Source: Lachnospiraceae bacterium
Lineage (GTDB): Bacteria > Bacillota > Clostridia > Lachnospirales > Lachnospiraceae
Assembly: GCA_009911035.1 (NCBI GenBank)
Contig: QXWO01000011.1
Coordinates: 1 to 64,000 of the forward strand
Reading direction: 5' to 3'
Length of the DNA: 64,000 bases
The translations under genes were made by a program, and so were the position numbers. Within the stretch, counting starts at the first letter, position 1. The number at the start of each line of letters is the position of its first letter. A model generated the notes under the pieces. It did no database searches, had not been told where the DNA came from, and worked only from the letters and a program-made list of their open reading frames with translations. Shown in pieces: positions 54,204 to 63,607 of the stretch.

Positions 54204-55928
54204 TTGCAGACAGGAAAAAGACCAGGGTATAGTTTTGCCGCCAGACAGAAAGCCATGTTTGCAGCGCTTCTTGCTGTTGCGCTGTTTGATCTTGCTGTGA
54301 GCATCATATCTGTCAGGCGTATCAGCCATGAAACAACGGAGCAAATGCGTATGCTGACGAACCTGCATACGTCTCTTGTATATGAGGAGTGTGACAGCGT
54401 AAGCTATGATATGAGGCGGCTTCTCATGGAGAATATCGATATGGCGGCACAGGCACAGCGGGGGACAGAGCGGGAGAAGAATTATGCGAAAGGAAATCTG
54501 ATCGACAGACTGACATATTCCTTCGGAAATCGTGAAATGTATCATACTTTCTTTTATTTTGAAAGTTCAGGAGAGGTACTGGGGCGCTCCTGGATCAGCA
54601 TGCAGGATGAAAAAGAAAGGGGGATCATAGAACGGGTGGTCAGAGAGATCACAGAGCGTGAAGAATTAAGATCCGACCTGCAAAGATGGGTTTCTTTTTC
54701 TTATGACGGAACTTATTATATGTTGCGGGCTTACTGCTATAATAATGTCTGGCTTGCCTGTTATGTGCCCACCGACTACCTGATCGATGCGCTCAGAGAG
54801 GTATATCAGGATGAGGAATATCAGGTGCTTTTGTTTCACGGGGACGGAGAGGTTTTATCCGGGCGGGAAACGGTTGAACAATGGAAGCTGGATGAGGAGA
54901 TGCTGTCTGCAGGCGGCGCCTATTACAGATGGCCGACGGGGCGTATCCAAATCGTAAAAGAAGACTCGGCAGTTCTGGATATTTCTATTGCCGTGGTGAT
55001 GAAGGGCTACGGGGGATTTTTACGGATCGTGATCCTGCAGGCAGCAGCCCTGTTTATGGTGATGCTTACTTTGGGAACTTTTGTGTTAATGACGATCTAT
55101 ACAAGAAAAAGGATCATCGCACCGGTGCAGAGGTTTGTGAAAGGGCTTCTGGACTATGCGGATCATGAGACGGATACGGGGAATCTTTCAGTCAGCGATA
55201 TTCATGAACTGGAGCAGATTAATGAGCAGTTCCGCCGGTTTGTCCACCAGATTGGAGCCTTAAAAATCGATATATATGAAGAAAAGCTGCACAGACAAAA
55301 GTTAGAGCTGGATAATATGAAATTACAGCTTAAGCCCCACTTTTTCCTGAATAATTTAAGCCAGATCCACCGGTTGCTGCAAATGGAACGGGTAGAGGAT
55401 GCCAAAAATATGTGTCTGGCGTCTATCCGCTATCTGCGTTATCTGTTCAGTGCAGGAATGGATGGGGTAAAAGTATCGGAGACGATTGCACATGTGAATG
55501 ACTATTTTGAGATTATGCAGCTCCGATACCCGGAGGAGGTGGAGGCGGATATTTATGTGGACGATAAGGCGCAGGATTGTGTACTGCCCCCGCTGATGAT
55601 ACAGACGCTGGTGGAAAACTCTTATAAGTATGGGAAATTGCCGGGAAAACGGCTGGAAATTTCTGTGACTGTGGAAGTTATGCCTGAAAGCGGCTGCCTG
55701 TGCATCAATGTCAGTGATAATGGCAGGGGATATCCCCGGGAACATATCAGGAAATGGGAGCAGGGGATGGAGCTGGATCAGACCGGGGGCAGCCATATCG
55801 GCATTGCAAATATCCGTGCCAGGCTAAAGTATACTTACAAAGAGCAGGCGCAGACAAGGTTTTATAACAGCCCGATGGGCGGGGCAGTGGCGGAAATCCG
55901 GATTCCGATGAATTTTAGGCAGGATTGA
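54204..55928 (+). CDS. YesM-type sensor histidine kinase
   Basis: 574 residues, TTG start with GGGAGGGG close upstream. TM1 about 17-37, external sensor of about 225 residues, TM2 about 275-297, HAMP. Phospho-acceptor H379 in LKPHFFLNNL, N-box N472 in MIQTLVENSYKYG, G-box SDNGRGYP. Third kinase of this type in the window; with the next gene it probably senses the oligosaccharide taken up by the flanking importer. Confidence 0.92.
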   Translation: MQTGKRPGYSFAARQKAMFAALLAVALFDLAVSIISVRRISHETTEQMRMLTNLHTSLVYEECDSVSYDMRRLLMENIDMAAQAQRGTEREKNYAKGNLIDRLTYSFGNREMYHTFFYFESSGEVLGRSWISMQDEKERGIIERVVREITEREELRSDLQRWVSFSYDGTYYMLRAYCYNNVWLACYVPTDYLIDALREVYQDEEYQVLLFHGDGEVLSGRETVEQWKLDEEMLSAGGAYYRWPTGRIQIVKEDSAVLDISIAVVMKGYGGFLRIVILQAAALFMVMLTLGTFVLMTIYTRKRIIAPVQRFVKGLLDYADHETDTGNLSVSDIHELEQINEQFRRFVHQIGALKIDIYEEKLHRQKLELDNMKLQLKPHFFLNNLSQIHRLLQMERVEDAKNMCLASIRYLRYLFSAGMDGVKVSETIAHVNDYFEIMQLRYPEEVEADIYVDDKAQDCVLPPLMIQTLVENSYKYGKLPGKRLEISVTVEVMPESGCLCINVSDNGRGYPREHIRKWEQGMELDQTGGSHIGIANIRARLKYTYKEQAQTRFYNSPMGGAVAEIRIPMNFRQD

Positions 55929-55959
55929 TTTGAGACAGGATATGGCCAGGGAGACCAAA

Positions 55960-57549
55960 ATGAATATTTTGCTGACAGATGATGATAACCTGATTTTACA
56001 GGAAGTAAAGTCGATACTTGGGCGGATGGTGCCGGAGATCAAGAAGATTTATATTGCTACCTGTATCGCTGATGCGCAGAAAGTGCTGGAGACTGTTTCC
56101 GTACAGATCATGCTTTGCGATATTGAGATGCCGGGCGGCACGGGGATTGACCTGCTGGCCTGGGTGCGGGAGAAGGAACTGCGTGTACAGTGTATTTTCC
56201 TGACGAATTATGCAGATTTTTCCTATGCAAGGCAGGCAATCCGTTTAAACAGCATGGAATATCTTTTAAAACCCATTGAGGAGGGGCAATTATGCAGGAC
56301 AATACGCTGTGCCATGGAACGGGCGGAAAAGGAGAAGCAGGATGAGCGGGCAAGGCGCTACTGGCTTGATACGGGCAAAGAGGCCAGGGATAATTTCTGG
56401 CAGAGAAGATTTCTTTACAATGTAACGCAGGGGGCCGGAATCCTGCACCGCCTTGGCTATGATGAGCAGGATATGTATGCCTTTGCTTCACTGAAAGCGG
56501 TGTCTTTGTCTACAGTAGAAGAACTCTGGGGCACGGATATGTTTGAATATGTGCTTAAAAATGTTCTCTTTGAATTAATGGATACCGTTTACTTTAAAGT
56601 GGAAAGTGTCTTTCACACACCGGAAGATGTGTGGCTTATGGTCTGCCGTTTCAGTGGCGCAACAGCGCCGGACATGGGAGCAGTGGAAGAAATCATGGGA
56701 AAAGTTAAGGATGTCTGCCGGGAGAGGATACATTTTGATGCAATCTGTGCCGTAGGCATGATCTGCCAGGAGGAGGGGCTTTACAGGCAGTTTACAGAAA
56801 TCAGGGAGATGATGGAGAATGTGCTGGAGGACGATGGAGAGATTCGGCATCTGGAAGCTTATGCCCCGGCACCTTATTCCTATGAAATACCGGATATTTC
56901 TACATGGGAGAGTTTGCTAAAGGAGGGGCAGAAGGAGCAGCTAAAAATGGATATCCATGACTATGTGGCGCACAAAATTGCAAGCGGGGCCTCCAGGCAG
57001 ACGGCACAGAATTTCCGCCAGGACGTGACACAGATGTTTTATTCTTTCCTGCGCAGCGCCGGAATACAGGCCCATAAGCTGTTTGCCGGGAAACAGGTGG
57101 AGACTCTATACCAGAGAGCTTTTAATTCCATGCAGGATATGTGCCTGTACTGTGATTTCATGCTGGAACAGGTTTTTCTCTATAAGGAACAACTGGGACA
57201 GCCGGCTTCCATCATGAGTATTATTCTGCAATATGTGGATGAACACTATTGCGAGGAGATCACACGCAATGACCTGGTTGATCTTGTATACGTCAGCCCG
57301 GATTATCTGTCCAGGACTTTTAAGAAAGAGACAGGCCGTTCTTTGGCGCAGTATATATTGGAGAAACGTGTGGAAAAGGCAAAAAAACTGCTGCGGAGTG
57401 ATATGTCGGTGAAGAATGTGGCATTGCAGACAGGGTATAGTAATTTTTCTTATTTTTCCAAGGTGTTCCGGGACATGGAAGGAATGTCGCCCATGGAATA
57501 CAGAGAGCATCTTCGCATGAATTGCAACGGCCGGGACAAAGCAGATTAA
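55960..57549 (+). CDS. YesN-type response regulator, AraC output
   Basis: 529 residues from ATG 55960 (AGGGAGA upstream; TTG 55930 and ATG 55942 have poorer sites). Receiver: D54 in MLCDIEMPG, K104 in YLLKP. Linker about 300 residues; AraC double HTH at the end (LVDLVYVSPDYLSRTFKKETG, TGYSNFSYFSKVFRDMEGMSPMEYR). Its stop TAA lies just before GH39. Likely activates the importer/GH3/GH39 genes. Confidence 0.92.
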   Translation: MNILLTDDDNLILQEVKSILGRMVPEIKKIYIATCIADAQKVLETVSVQIMLCDIEMPGGTGIDLLAWVREKELRVQCIFLTNYADFSYARQAIRLNSMEYLLKPIEEGQLCRTIRCAMERAEKEKQDERARRYWLDTGKEARDNFWQRRFLYNVTQGAGILHRLGYDEQDMYAFASLKAVSLSTVEELWGTDMFEYVLKNVLFELMDTVYFKVESVFHTPEDVWLMVCRFSGATAPDMGAVEEIMGKVKDVCRERIHFDAICAVGMICQEEGLYRQFTEIREMMENVLEDDGEIRHLEAYAPAPYSYEIPDISTWESLLKEGQKEQLKMDIHDYVAHKIASGASRQTAQNFRQDVTQMFYSFLRSAGIQAHKLFAGKQVETLYQRAFNSMQDMCLYCDFMLEQVFLYKEQLGQPASIMSIILQYVDEHYCEEITRNDLVDLVYVSPDYLSRTFKKETGRSLAQYILEKRVEKAKKLLRSDMSVKNVALQTGYSNFSYFSKVFRDMEGMSPMEYREHLRMNCNGRDKAD

Positions 57550-57570
57550 ATGAAAGGTATGGTGAGAGAA

Positions 57571-59184
57571 ATGATAAATATCGGAATAGACAGTAACGCA
57601 CAGAAGCATCTATTTTGCAGGCACTGGCAGTTTGGCATAGGAAGCGGCCATGCCGCGCTTGCCCTTCGAAGTGATTATATAACTTTATTAAAAAAAGTAA
57701 GGGAGGAACTGGGCATTACCTATGTGCGGTTTCATGGGATTTTTAATGAGGATATGGATGTGGTCAGAAGCCTTAAGGACATTCTGCCAATCAGGGGCGC
57801 AGAGCGTTTTGTGGAATATAATTTTGAGAAAATCGGCACAGCATATGATAATATTTTGTCCTGCAGCATGAAGCCCTTTGTGGAGTTGTCTTTTATGCCG
57901 GAGCTTCTTGCGGGGGGCAGCACGAAAAGCGGCCTGTTTTACAGACCTAATATTACACCGCCGGCAGACTATGAGCAGTGGGGCAGGTTTATTGAGAGGT
58001 TTATCAGATATTTGACGGGACGCTACGGTATTGAGGAGGTTGCGGATTGGTATTTTGAGGTTTGGAATGAGCCTGATCTGGGGGTATTTTTTGATGGGAA
58101 GAAAGAGGATTACTTTAAACTTTATGAGGTAACCGTGAGAGCCGTCAAGACAGTGGATGAACGGCTGCGGGTGGGTGGGCCGGCGACTTCCGCCAGCAAA
58201 TGGATAGGTAGCTTTCTGGAATATTGCAGGGTAAATCATACGCCGCTTGATTTTGTATCCACGCACCAGTATGCAGGTGATCCGATTGGAGGCATCCAGG
58301 GAGGTGCAGATCTTGAGGCTGAAAATGAGAAAGTAAATTTGGATTTTTTGAAAGAAACAGACATTCTTGTAAACCCTCCACAGGGAACGATACTGGAAGG
58401 ATTCCGCCAGATCATGCAGGATCGTTCGGAGCTTGTGGAACTGCCCCGGGACAGCTTCCGTAAAAATGCGGCAGCAACGGCCAGGATGGTAAAACAACAG
58501 GGCAGCCTGACATTATTCTATACGGAATGGAATGCAAATGCCATTTTTTCGGCATCGACGAATGATACACGAAAAGCAGCAGCTTATGATGTAAAGGCAG
58601 CATTAGATACAGAATTGACGATAGATGCCTCCTGCGTCTGGTGTTTCAGCGATTTGTTTGAAGAATTTCATCATTTTCAGGAGGAATTTCATGGAGGATT
58701 TGGGCTGCTGACAAGTCATGGAATTCCCAAACCTGTCTATCATGCTTTTGTTTTGCTGAAGGAGGTCGGTGCATACCGGTTGGAACTGGAAGATGATGCA
58801 ACCGACCGGGAAATCGGCGCGGCAGCTTTTACAGAAGAAAGAACGGTGTGGGTTTTGTTGTTCCGTCAGAAGATGAAGCAGTCCCAACTGCCGCCGGAGC
58901 CTTTTGTGGTGGAGATCAAAACAGATGAGCTGCCGGAGGCATTGACGGTAAAGAAAATTGATGAGTTTCATGGAAATCCGCTTAAGGTCTGGCAGGAGCT
59001 GGGGGCGCCGGTACCGGCGTCAGAGGAACAGGTCGAAAAGATTAAAAAGGAGTCAGAGGTGCGCGGGGAAGTATTAGATTATGTTTTTGAGGATGGTATT
59101 GTTACATTTGAAGGAGAACTTTCGGTCAATGATGTGTGGCTGGTGCGGCTGGATGTGGCAGCAGGAGAAAGATGCGAGACATAA
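57571..59184 (+). CDS. GH39 beta-xylosidase-like glycosidase
   Basis: About 537 residues from ATG 57571 (GGTGAG just upstream; ATGs at 57550 and 57559 in frame are alternatives). TIM barrel with acid/base E167 in EVWNEPDL and nucleophile E319 in FYTEWNAN, then a C-terminal beta-sandwich. GH39 retaining enzymes release xylose from xylo-oligosaccharides, or act on other beta-glycosides. No signal peptide. Last gene of the operon, convergent with the minus-strand esterase. Confidence 0.91.
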   Translation: MINIGIDSNAQKHLFCRHWQFGIGSGHAALALRSDYITLLKKVREELGITYVRFHGIFNEDMDVVRSLKDILPIRGAERFVEYNFEKIGTAYDNILSCSMKPFVELSFMPELLAGGSTKSGLFYRPNITPPADYEQWGRFIERFIRYLTGRYGIEEVADWYFEVWNEPDLGVFFDGKKEDYFKLYEVTVRAVKTVDERLRVGGPATSASKWIGSFLEYCRVNHTPLDFVSTHQYAGDPIGGIQGGADLEAENEKVNLDFLKETDILVNPPQGTILEGFRQIMQDRSELVELPRDSFRKNAAATARMVKQQGSLTLFYTEWNANAIFSASTNDTRKAAAYDVKAALDTELTIDASCVWCFSDLFEEFHHFQEEFHGGFGLLTSHGIPKPVYHAFVLLKEVGAYRLELEDDATDREIGAAAFTEERTVWVLLFRQKMKQSQLPPEPFVVEIKTDELPEALTVKKIDEFHGNPLKVWQELGAPVPASEEQVEKIKKESEVRGEVLDYVFEDGIVTFEGELSVNDVWLVRLDVAAGERCET

Positions 59185-59253
59185 AAATGAAAAATCAGGG
59201 GCAGGAAGGTATTTACCGTCCCCTATGGCGCAAAGAGGCAAAATAACATGTAT

Positions 59254-59297
59254 GCAGGTGAGCGGGGAGATTTGATCTTCCCGCTCACCTGCTGTTT
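59254..59297 (+). terminator. Terminator after GH39
   Basis: GCAGGTGAGCGGGGA pairs with TCCCGCTCACCTGC, about 14 bp, followed by TGTTT. Immediately followed by a REP-like hairpin. Confidence 0.75.
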
Positions 59298-59340
59298 ACA
59301 ATAAGCTGTCTCGCCGGAAGAAAGCGCCGGCGTTTATTGT
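59298..59340. repeat. REP-like hairpin repeat, divergent longer copy
   Basis: ACAATAAGCTGTCTCGCC, loop region GGAAGAAAG, CGCCGGCGTTTATTGT, 43 bp. Outer arms ACAATAA / TTATTGT pair perfectly. Its last base is the first base of the stop codon (59340-59342, minus strand) of the esterase gene. Confidence 0.75.
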
Positions 59341-60179
59341 CAAAAAGGATTTCCACCAGTGCAGTCTTCCAGTCCGAAAAATACAAGGGCTTCCTGGATG
59401 GCAAGATCCCAGAAACGCCATTCATGCTTGTATCCCGGCAGGGAGAACCAGTGGGCATCCAGTCCGATTTCTTCGCAATGTTTTTTGAAGGTGAGGAAAT
59501 TGGCATAAAGCAAGGTGTCTTCCTCACCACAGCCGAACATCAGTTTTGGCAGGGTCCCGGTTCCGGCCAGCTTGTCGATAATTGCCCATACGTTTTCCTC
59601 GGACTTTACATAGGCGTCAAAGCCCCCTGCGTTGGCAATGATGGTCTTCATTCTTGGGTTTTCCGGATCCATGATGGGACATTTGTGGCCGGGCTTAAGT
59701 TCGCCAAAATCAACTGGGACTGCGGAGAGCACTGCTGCAGCGGCAAATTTGTCAGGGTGGTTTACGGCAAACTTGATGGTTCCCCGTCCTCCCATGGACA
59801 GACCTGCAATGAAGTTGTCTTCCCGTTTGTCGGATACCGGGAACCAGCCGTAGATAAGAGGCATAAGTTCCTCCGTAATGTAATCATACATGTGGTAGCC
59901 CATCATGGCATCCGGCCAGTTGGAATAGTTGGAATTGAGAGCGGAAGGCATTACCACAACAAGGTCTTTTTCAGCCGCGTAAAGCTCTATGTTGGTTTTC
60001 CTTATCCAGTCGCTGTGGTCGCCGAAGGTTCCATGGAGCAGCCAGAGCACCTTGTATTTTTTGCCGCTCAAATAGAAATCCTTCGGGGAAATTTCTCTTT
60101 TTTTGTCGGGTAAAATGACAGTGATCTCGTGGTTGTTCTGGAGATACTGGCTTTCAAAGTTGTAAGTTAAAATGGACAT
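59340..60179 (-). CDS. Esterase-D-like alpha/beta hydrolase
   Basis: 279 residues. Nucleophile S128 in GLSMGGRG, catalytic histidine probably H252 in PGYKHEW, oxyanion region LWLLHGTFGDHSDW. Resembles tributyrin esterase EstA and acetyl/feruloyl esterases. No signal peptide. GAGGAGG before the ATG. 24 bases after the sucrose-phosphorylase-like gene, so it is co-transcribed with that enzyme and the importer. Confidence 0.9.
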   Translation of the reverse strand: MSILTYNFESQYLQNNHEITVILPDKKREISPKDFYLSGKKYKVLWLLHGTFGDHSDWIRKTNIELYAAEKDLVVVMPSALNSNYSNWPDAMMGYHMYDYITEELMPLIYGWFPVSDKREDNFIAGLSMGGRGTIKFAVNHPDKFAAAAVLSAVPVDFGELKPGHKCPIMDPENPRMKTIIANAGGFDAYVKSEENVWAIIDKLAGTGTLPKLMFGCGEEDTLLYANFLTFKKHCEEIGLDAHWFSLPGYKHEWRFWDLAIQEALVFFGLEDCTGGNPF

Positions 60180-60203
60180 ATCAGTCTCCTCCTCTTTTAT
60201 ATT

Positions 60204-61664
60204 TTAAAGTATACATTCTTTGCCTGATGAAGTGTCAATATAGGAAATGGTGTATTTTTTGGTGCGGAAATCTGCCTGAAGGGTGGTGCGGTATGCCTCC
60301 TTTTGCCAGGTAATGGACAATGTTCCGTCATTTTTGTCATCCCCTACCGTAATATCCCCGTCAAAGGCCGGATAGCTGTTCCGAAACCGCATGATTTCAT
60401 ATAATTTCTTACAGAGGGGCTTTTGCACGGCTTCGTCAATCTCCTTAAGGGTGTAAGTATGGCGGTTGATGCTGCGGGGATCAGAGTCATGCTTTAATCC
60501 TTCGATATCATTTTCCCCTGCCAGAAGTCCTACATAGTAAACCTGTGGGATGCCGGGGGTGTAGAACTGGACGATCCGGGCCAGCAGATAAGCGTCGTCG
60601 TCACAGCGCAGGGCGGAATAATAGGTGGAGCCTAACTGGTAACGCTGTGCTTTCTTTCCGGTGGTCTTGATCATGCTGGGCAGTTTGATGTATTGCTGCG
60701 CCGGCCTGGTGATATCATCCACATCCTCCCTGACAAGGTCGATCTCGTCATCGGTAAGTAAATCTACCACATCCACTACGCCTATGCCGTCATGGGTGTC
60801 TAAAGTGGTAAACTGTTTTCGGGGGCAGATGTTCAGCCAGTGGATCAGACGGTCGCATCTTCCGGTTTTCAGCCCGTGGAGCAGCAGCATGGGAAGGGCA
60901 AAGTCATATACCCAGTAGTCTTTTTCGGCCATTTTCAGTTGGATTTTATAGTTTTCGTGGATTTCCGGGAGCATTTGCGTCCCAGCATCTTCAAGGGGCT
61001 TCATGCCGATGTCCAGTACCTCCCATATTTCCGGTTCCACGAAAAAGCAACTGCTGCCGGGACGCTTGGAAGCATAGGCAAAGGCGTCAAAGCGGATCAG
61101 GGGAACATGCGCTGCAAGCCTTCCAAGGTTGCGCTGGTAGTAATCCTGGGTAGCCTTTGTGTAGGGATTTATGTCGATCTGTTCTTCAAAGAATGTATTC
61201 CAGAGCTTTACCTTTTGGCCGTCTTTGCGGGTAAATTCCATGTAAGGACCGCCCGGTTTCCTGCGGTAGAGGGCATCCATATCCGCTTGTGTGGGTTCTC
61301 CCTCCGGCCAGAATTCCTCCCAGTGGATGAACATATCCCGGTAAGGGGAATTTTCCCCTTTTTCCATATAGTCTTTAAATTCCTCACAGCGGATAGATAC
61401 ATGATTGAGCATAAAATCCGCCATCATATAATATTTTTCAGAAAGCCTGTCAATGTCTTCCCAGGTTCCGAACTCCGGTTCCACGATATCGTAGTTGATG
61501 ACGGCAAAGCCCCTGTCCCCGGAGGAGGGAAAAAAGGGAAGGATATGCAGGCCCCCGATGACATCCTTAAACTTTTCTTCAAGGACCTGTTCCAGTTCTT
61601 TTAAGTCTTTTCCCATGGTATTGGCATAGGTGATCAGCATAATTTTGTTTTCTACTTTTTTCAT
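60204..61664 (-). CDS. gtfA: GH13_18 sucrose-phosphorylase-type glycoside phosphorylase
   Basis: 486 residues, the length of sucrose phosphorylases. Nucleophile D193 in IRFDAFAYASK, acid/base E234 in LPEIHENY, stabiliser D292 in TLDTHDGIG: almost the numbering of Bifidobacterium SucP (192/232/290, from memory). Converts sucrose plus phosphate to glucose-1-phosphate and fructose, or acts on a related alpha-glucoside. The acceptor-loop segment reads RYQLGSTYYSAL, which may differ from typical SucP (LYQVN..), so sucrose-6-phosphate, glucosylglycerate or glucosylglycerol phosphorylase remain possible. Downstream of the permeases, 33 bases. Confidence 0.87.
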   Translation of the reverse strand: MKKVENKIMLITYANTMGKDLKELEQVLEEKFKDVIGGLHILPFFPSSGDRGFAVINYDIVEPEFGTWEDIDRLSEKYYMMADFMLNHVSIRCEEFKDYMEKGENSPYRDMFIHWEEFWPEGEPTQADMDALYRRKPGGPYMEFTRKDGQKVKLWNTFFEEQIDINPYTKATQDYYQRNLGRLAAHVPLIRFDAFAYASKRPGSSCFFVEPEIWEVLDIGMKPLEDAGTQMLPEIHENYKIQLKMAEKDYWVYDFALPMLLLHGLKTGRCDRLIHWLNICPRKQFTTLDTHDGIGVVDVVDLLTDDEIDLVREDVDDITRPAQQYIKLPSMIKTTGKKAQRYQLGSTYYSALRCDDDAYLLARIVQFYTPGIPQVYYVGLLAGENDIEGLKHDSDPRSINRHTYTLKEIDEAVQKPLCKKLYEIMRFRNSYPAFDGDITVGDDKNDGTLSITWQKEAYRTTLQADFRTKKYTISYIDTSSGKECIL

Positions 61665-61697
61665 CTTTCATGAACTCCTTTTCTTTCACAGGGATAT

Positions 61698-62579
61698 TTA
61701 ACCTTTTACAGAGCCTACCGTGATGCCGGCCACAAAGGACTTCTGGAAAAAGGGATAAGCAATCAGAATCGGTATAATGGCAATTACGGCAAGGGCCATG
61801 CGGATGCTGATGCTTGGAAGCTGGGATGCGTTTATGGAAGAACTTGTGTGGGTCTGCAGGAACGCAATGTTGCTGATAACAGAATTTAAATAGTTCTGTA
61901 TTCCGAACAGATCACGCCTTGTCTGGATAAAGTAAACGCCGTTGGTCCAGTTGTTCCAGTAGGCAATGGCGGACATTAAGGCAATGGTCCCTATAATGGG
62001 CTTTGACATGGGAACAACGATCTGCACAAGATTCTGCACTTCACTGGCCCCGTCTATCATGGAGGCTTCCAGCACTTCCATGGGAACATTGGTGGTAATA
62101 TAGGTGCGGACCATGATAACATAAAAGGCATTCATCAAAAGATAAGGAATTATCATGGCTGCTAAAGTGTCCGTTACATGAAAAATATTGGAGTAAATCA
62201 GGTAAGTAGGGACAAAACCGCCGTTAAAAAGCATGGTAAAAAACAGGAAAAAGGAGATAATGCCTCTCCCCGGAAGGTCTTTCCTTGAAAGAGGGTAGGC
62301 AAACAGCATGGTCATGACAATGCTGGCGCAGGTGCCGATGATGGTTATCACAAAACTCATCACATATGCCCGAAGGATGGATGATTTGATTCCCCAGATA
62401 TAGGTGTAGGCAGCGGTGGTAAATCCCCGGGGAATAAAAGAATAGCCATACTGGGCCAGGTCAGTCTCCGAGCTGAAAGAGCTGGAAATCAGCAGGATAA
62501 AAGGCAGCACACAGGCAGCAATCAGCAGAATCATGATGATATTCATGATATAGCGGAACAGTTTGTTTTGATAAATCAT
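61698..62579 (-). CDS. Sugar ABC permease, YtcP/AraQ type
   Basis: 293 residues, six membrane segments, EAA loop LEASMIDGASEVQNLVQIVVP, end YPFFQKSFVAGITVGSVKG. GGGAGG upstream of the ATG. Separated from its LplB partner by two REP-like hairpins, unusual for permeases that act as a heterodimer. Confidence 0.93.
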   Translation of the reverse strand: MIYQNKLFRYIMNIIMILLIAACVLPFILLISSSFSSETDLAQYGYSFIPRGFTTAAYTYIWGIKSSILRAYVMSFVITIIGTCASIVMTMLFAYPLSRKDLPGRGIISFFLFFTMLFNGGFVPTYLIYSNIFHVTDTLAAMIIPYLLMNAFYVIMVRTYITTNVPMEVLEASMIDGASEVQNLVQIVVPMSKPIIGTIALMSAIAYWNNWTNGVYFIQTRRDLFGIQNYLNSVISNIAFLQTHTSSSINASQLPSISIRMALAVIAIIPILIAYPFFQKSFVAGITVGSVKG

Positions 62580-62609
62580 AGTAATCCTCCCTATCTTATA
62601 TTTTTTTGC

Positions 62610-62643
62610 AGGCAGCTGTCTCGCAAGGCGTGACGGCGTTTAA
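62610..62643. repeat. REP-like hairpin repeat inside the importer operon, copy A
   Basis: Degenerate copy: AGGCAGCTGTCTCGC, loop AAG, GCGTGACGGCGTTTA. Inner stem GCTGTCTCGC / GCGTGACGGC retained with mismatches. Between two permease genes. Confidence 0.7.
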
Positions 62644-62644
62644 T

Positions 62645-62681
62645 ACAATAAGTAGACTCGCAGAGCGGGGCAGCGTTTGTT
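62645..62681. repeat. REP-like hairpin repeat inside the importer operon, copy B
   Basis: ACAATAAGTAGACTCGC, loop AGA, GCGGGGCAGCGTTTGTT. Ends 3 bases from the stop codon (62684) of the LplB-type permease gene. Confidence 0.8.
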
Positions 62682-62683
62682 AA

Positions 62684-63607
62684 TTAGAAGAGACTGCTGT
62701 CTTTGTCCAGTTTTGAGACAATGGTATTGGCAGCGAAAACGCAGATGAAACCAAGGACGGATTGCAGGAATCCGGCGGCAGTGGAACGGCCGATATCATT
62801 CAGCTCCAGCAGTCCCCGGTAGACGTAGGTGTCAATGGTCTGGGTTGTTGAATAAAGCAGGCCGCTGTTCATGGGCACCTGATAGAACAGGCCGAAGTCG
62901 GAATAACAGATACGTCCTACAGCCAGAAGGATCAGGGTGATAATTGTGGTTTTCAGTGCCGGAAGCGTGATGTACCAAATCTGGTCAAAGGTGCCGGCTC
63001 CGTCCACAACGGCGGCTTCATAATAAGATTTGTCAATGCCGATCAGGGTCGAGTAATACAGGATGGAACTGTAGCCGAAAGACATCCACAGATATACAAT
63101 TGTTAATATGAAGGGCCAGTATTTTGCTTCATTATACCAGTTGACCTTGTCCAGACCCAGCATGGGAAGGATGGTCATATTCATAAAGCCGTTGTTACCG
63201 CTTAAAAAGGCGAAGACAACATAACTGATAATGACCGTTGACAGAAGATAGGGAATCAGAATAACGATCTGTCCCACACGCTTGAAAAATTTCTTGCGGA
63301 TACAGTCTAAGGCAATTGCGGTAAATATTCCCATAAAATTGCCCAAGAAAATAAACGCCAGATTGTAGAGGATGGTATTTCTGAAAAACTGGAAGGCGTC
63401 GTTGGTGCTGAACAGGTAGGTAAAGTTGGAAAAACCTGTCCAGGGGCTTTGGAAAATCCCGATGGAATAATTGATTTTTTTAAAAGCCAGGGCAAGGCCG
63501 GCCATTGGCATGTAATTGTTGATGACCAGATAAATGGTGCCGGGGATGAGCATCAGGTAGAGCGGCAGGTACCGCTTCATTTTTTGTTTGCTTTTTCTTC
63601 TTCCCAT
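62684..63607 (-). CDS. Sugar ABC permease, LplB type
   Basis: 307 residues, six membrane segments. EAA loop YEAAVVDGAGTFDQIWYITLPALK. AAAAGGAG precedes the ATG. First gene of the minus-strand operon (LplB, YtcP, GH13_18, esterase). Its binding protein is probably the divergent gene at 63924; the ATPase must come from elsewhere. Confidence 0.93.
   Translation of the reverse strand: MGRRKSKQKMKRYLPLYLMLIPGTIYLVINNYMPMAGLALAFKKINYSIGIFQSPWTGFSNFTYLFSTNDAFQFFRNTILYNLAFIFLGNFMGIFTAIALDCIRKKFFKRVGQIVILIPYLLSTVIISYVVFAFLSGNNGFMNMTILPMLGLDKVNWYNEAKYWPFILTIVYLWMSFGYSSILYYSTLIGIDKSYYEAAVVDGAGTFDQIWYITLPALKTTIITLILLAVGRICYSDFGLFYQVPMNSGLLYSTTQTIDTYVYRGLLELNDIGRSTAAGFLQSVLGFICVFAANTIVSKLDKDSSLF

Noticed and set aside
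77-62681. The repeats as a CRISPR array
   Set aside because: Copies are dispersed over 60 kb or directly adjacent without unique spacers, differ among themselves, and no cas gene is present.
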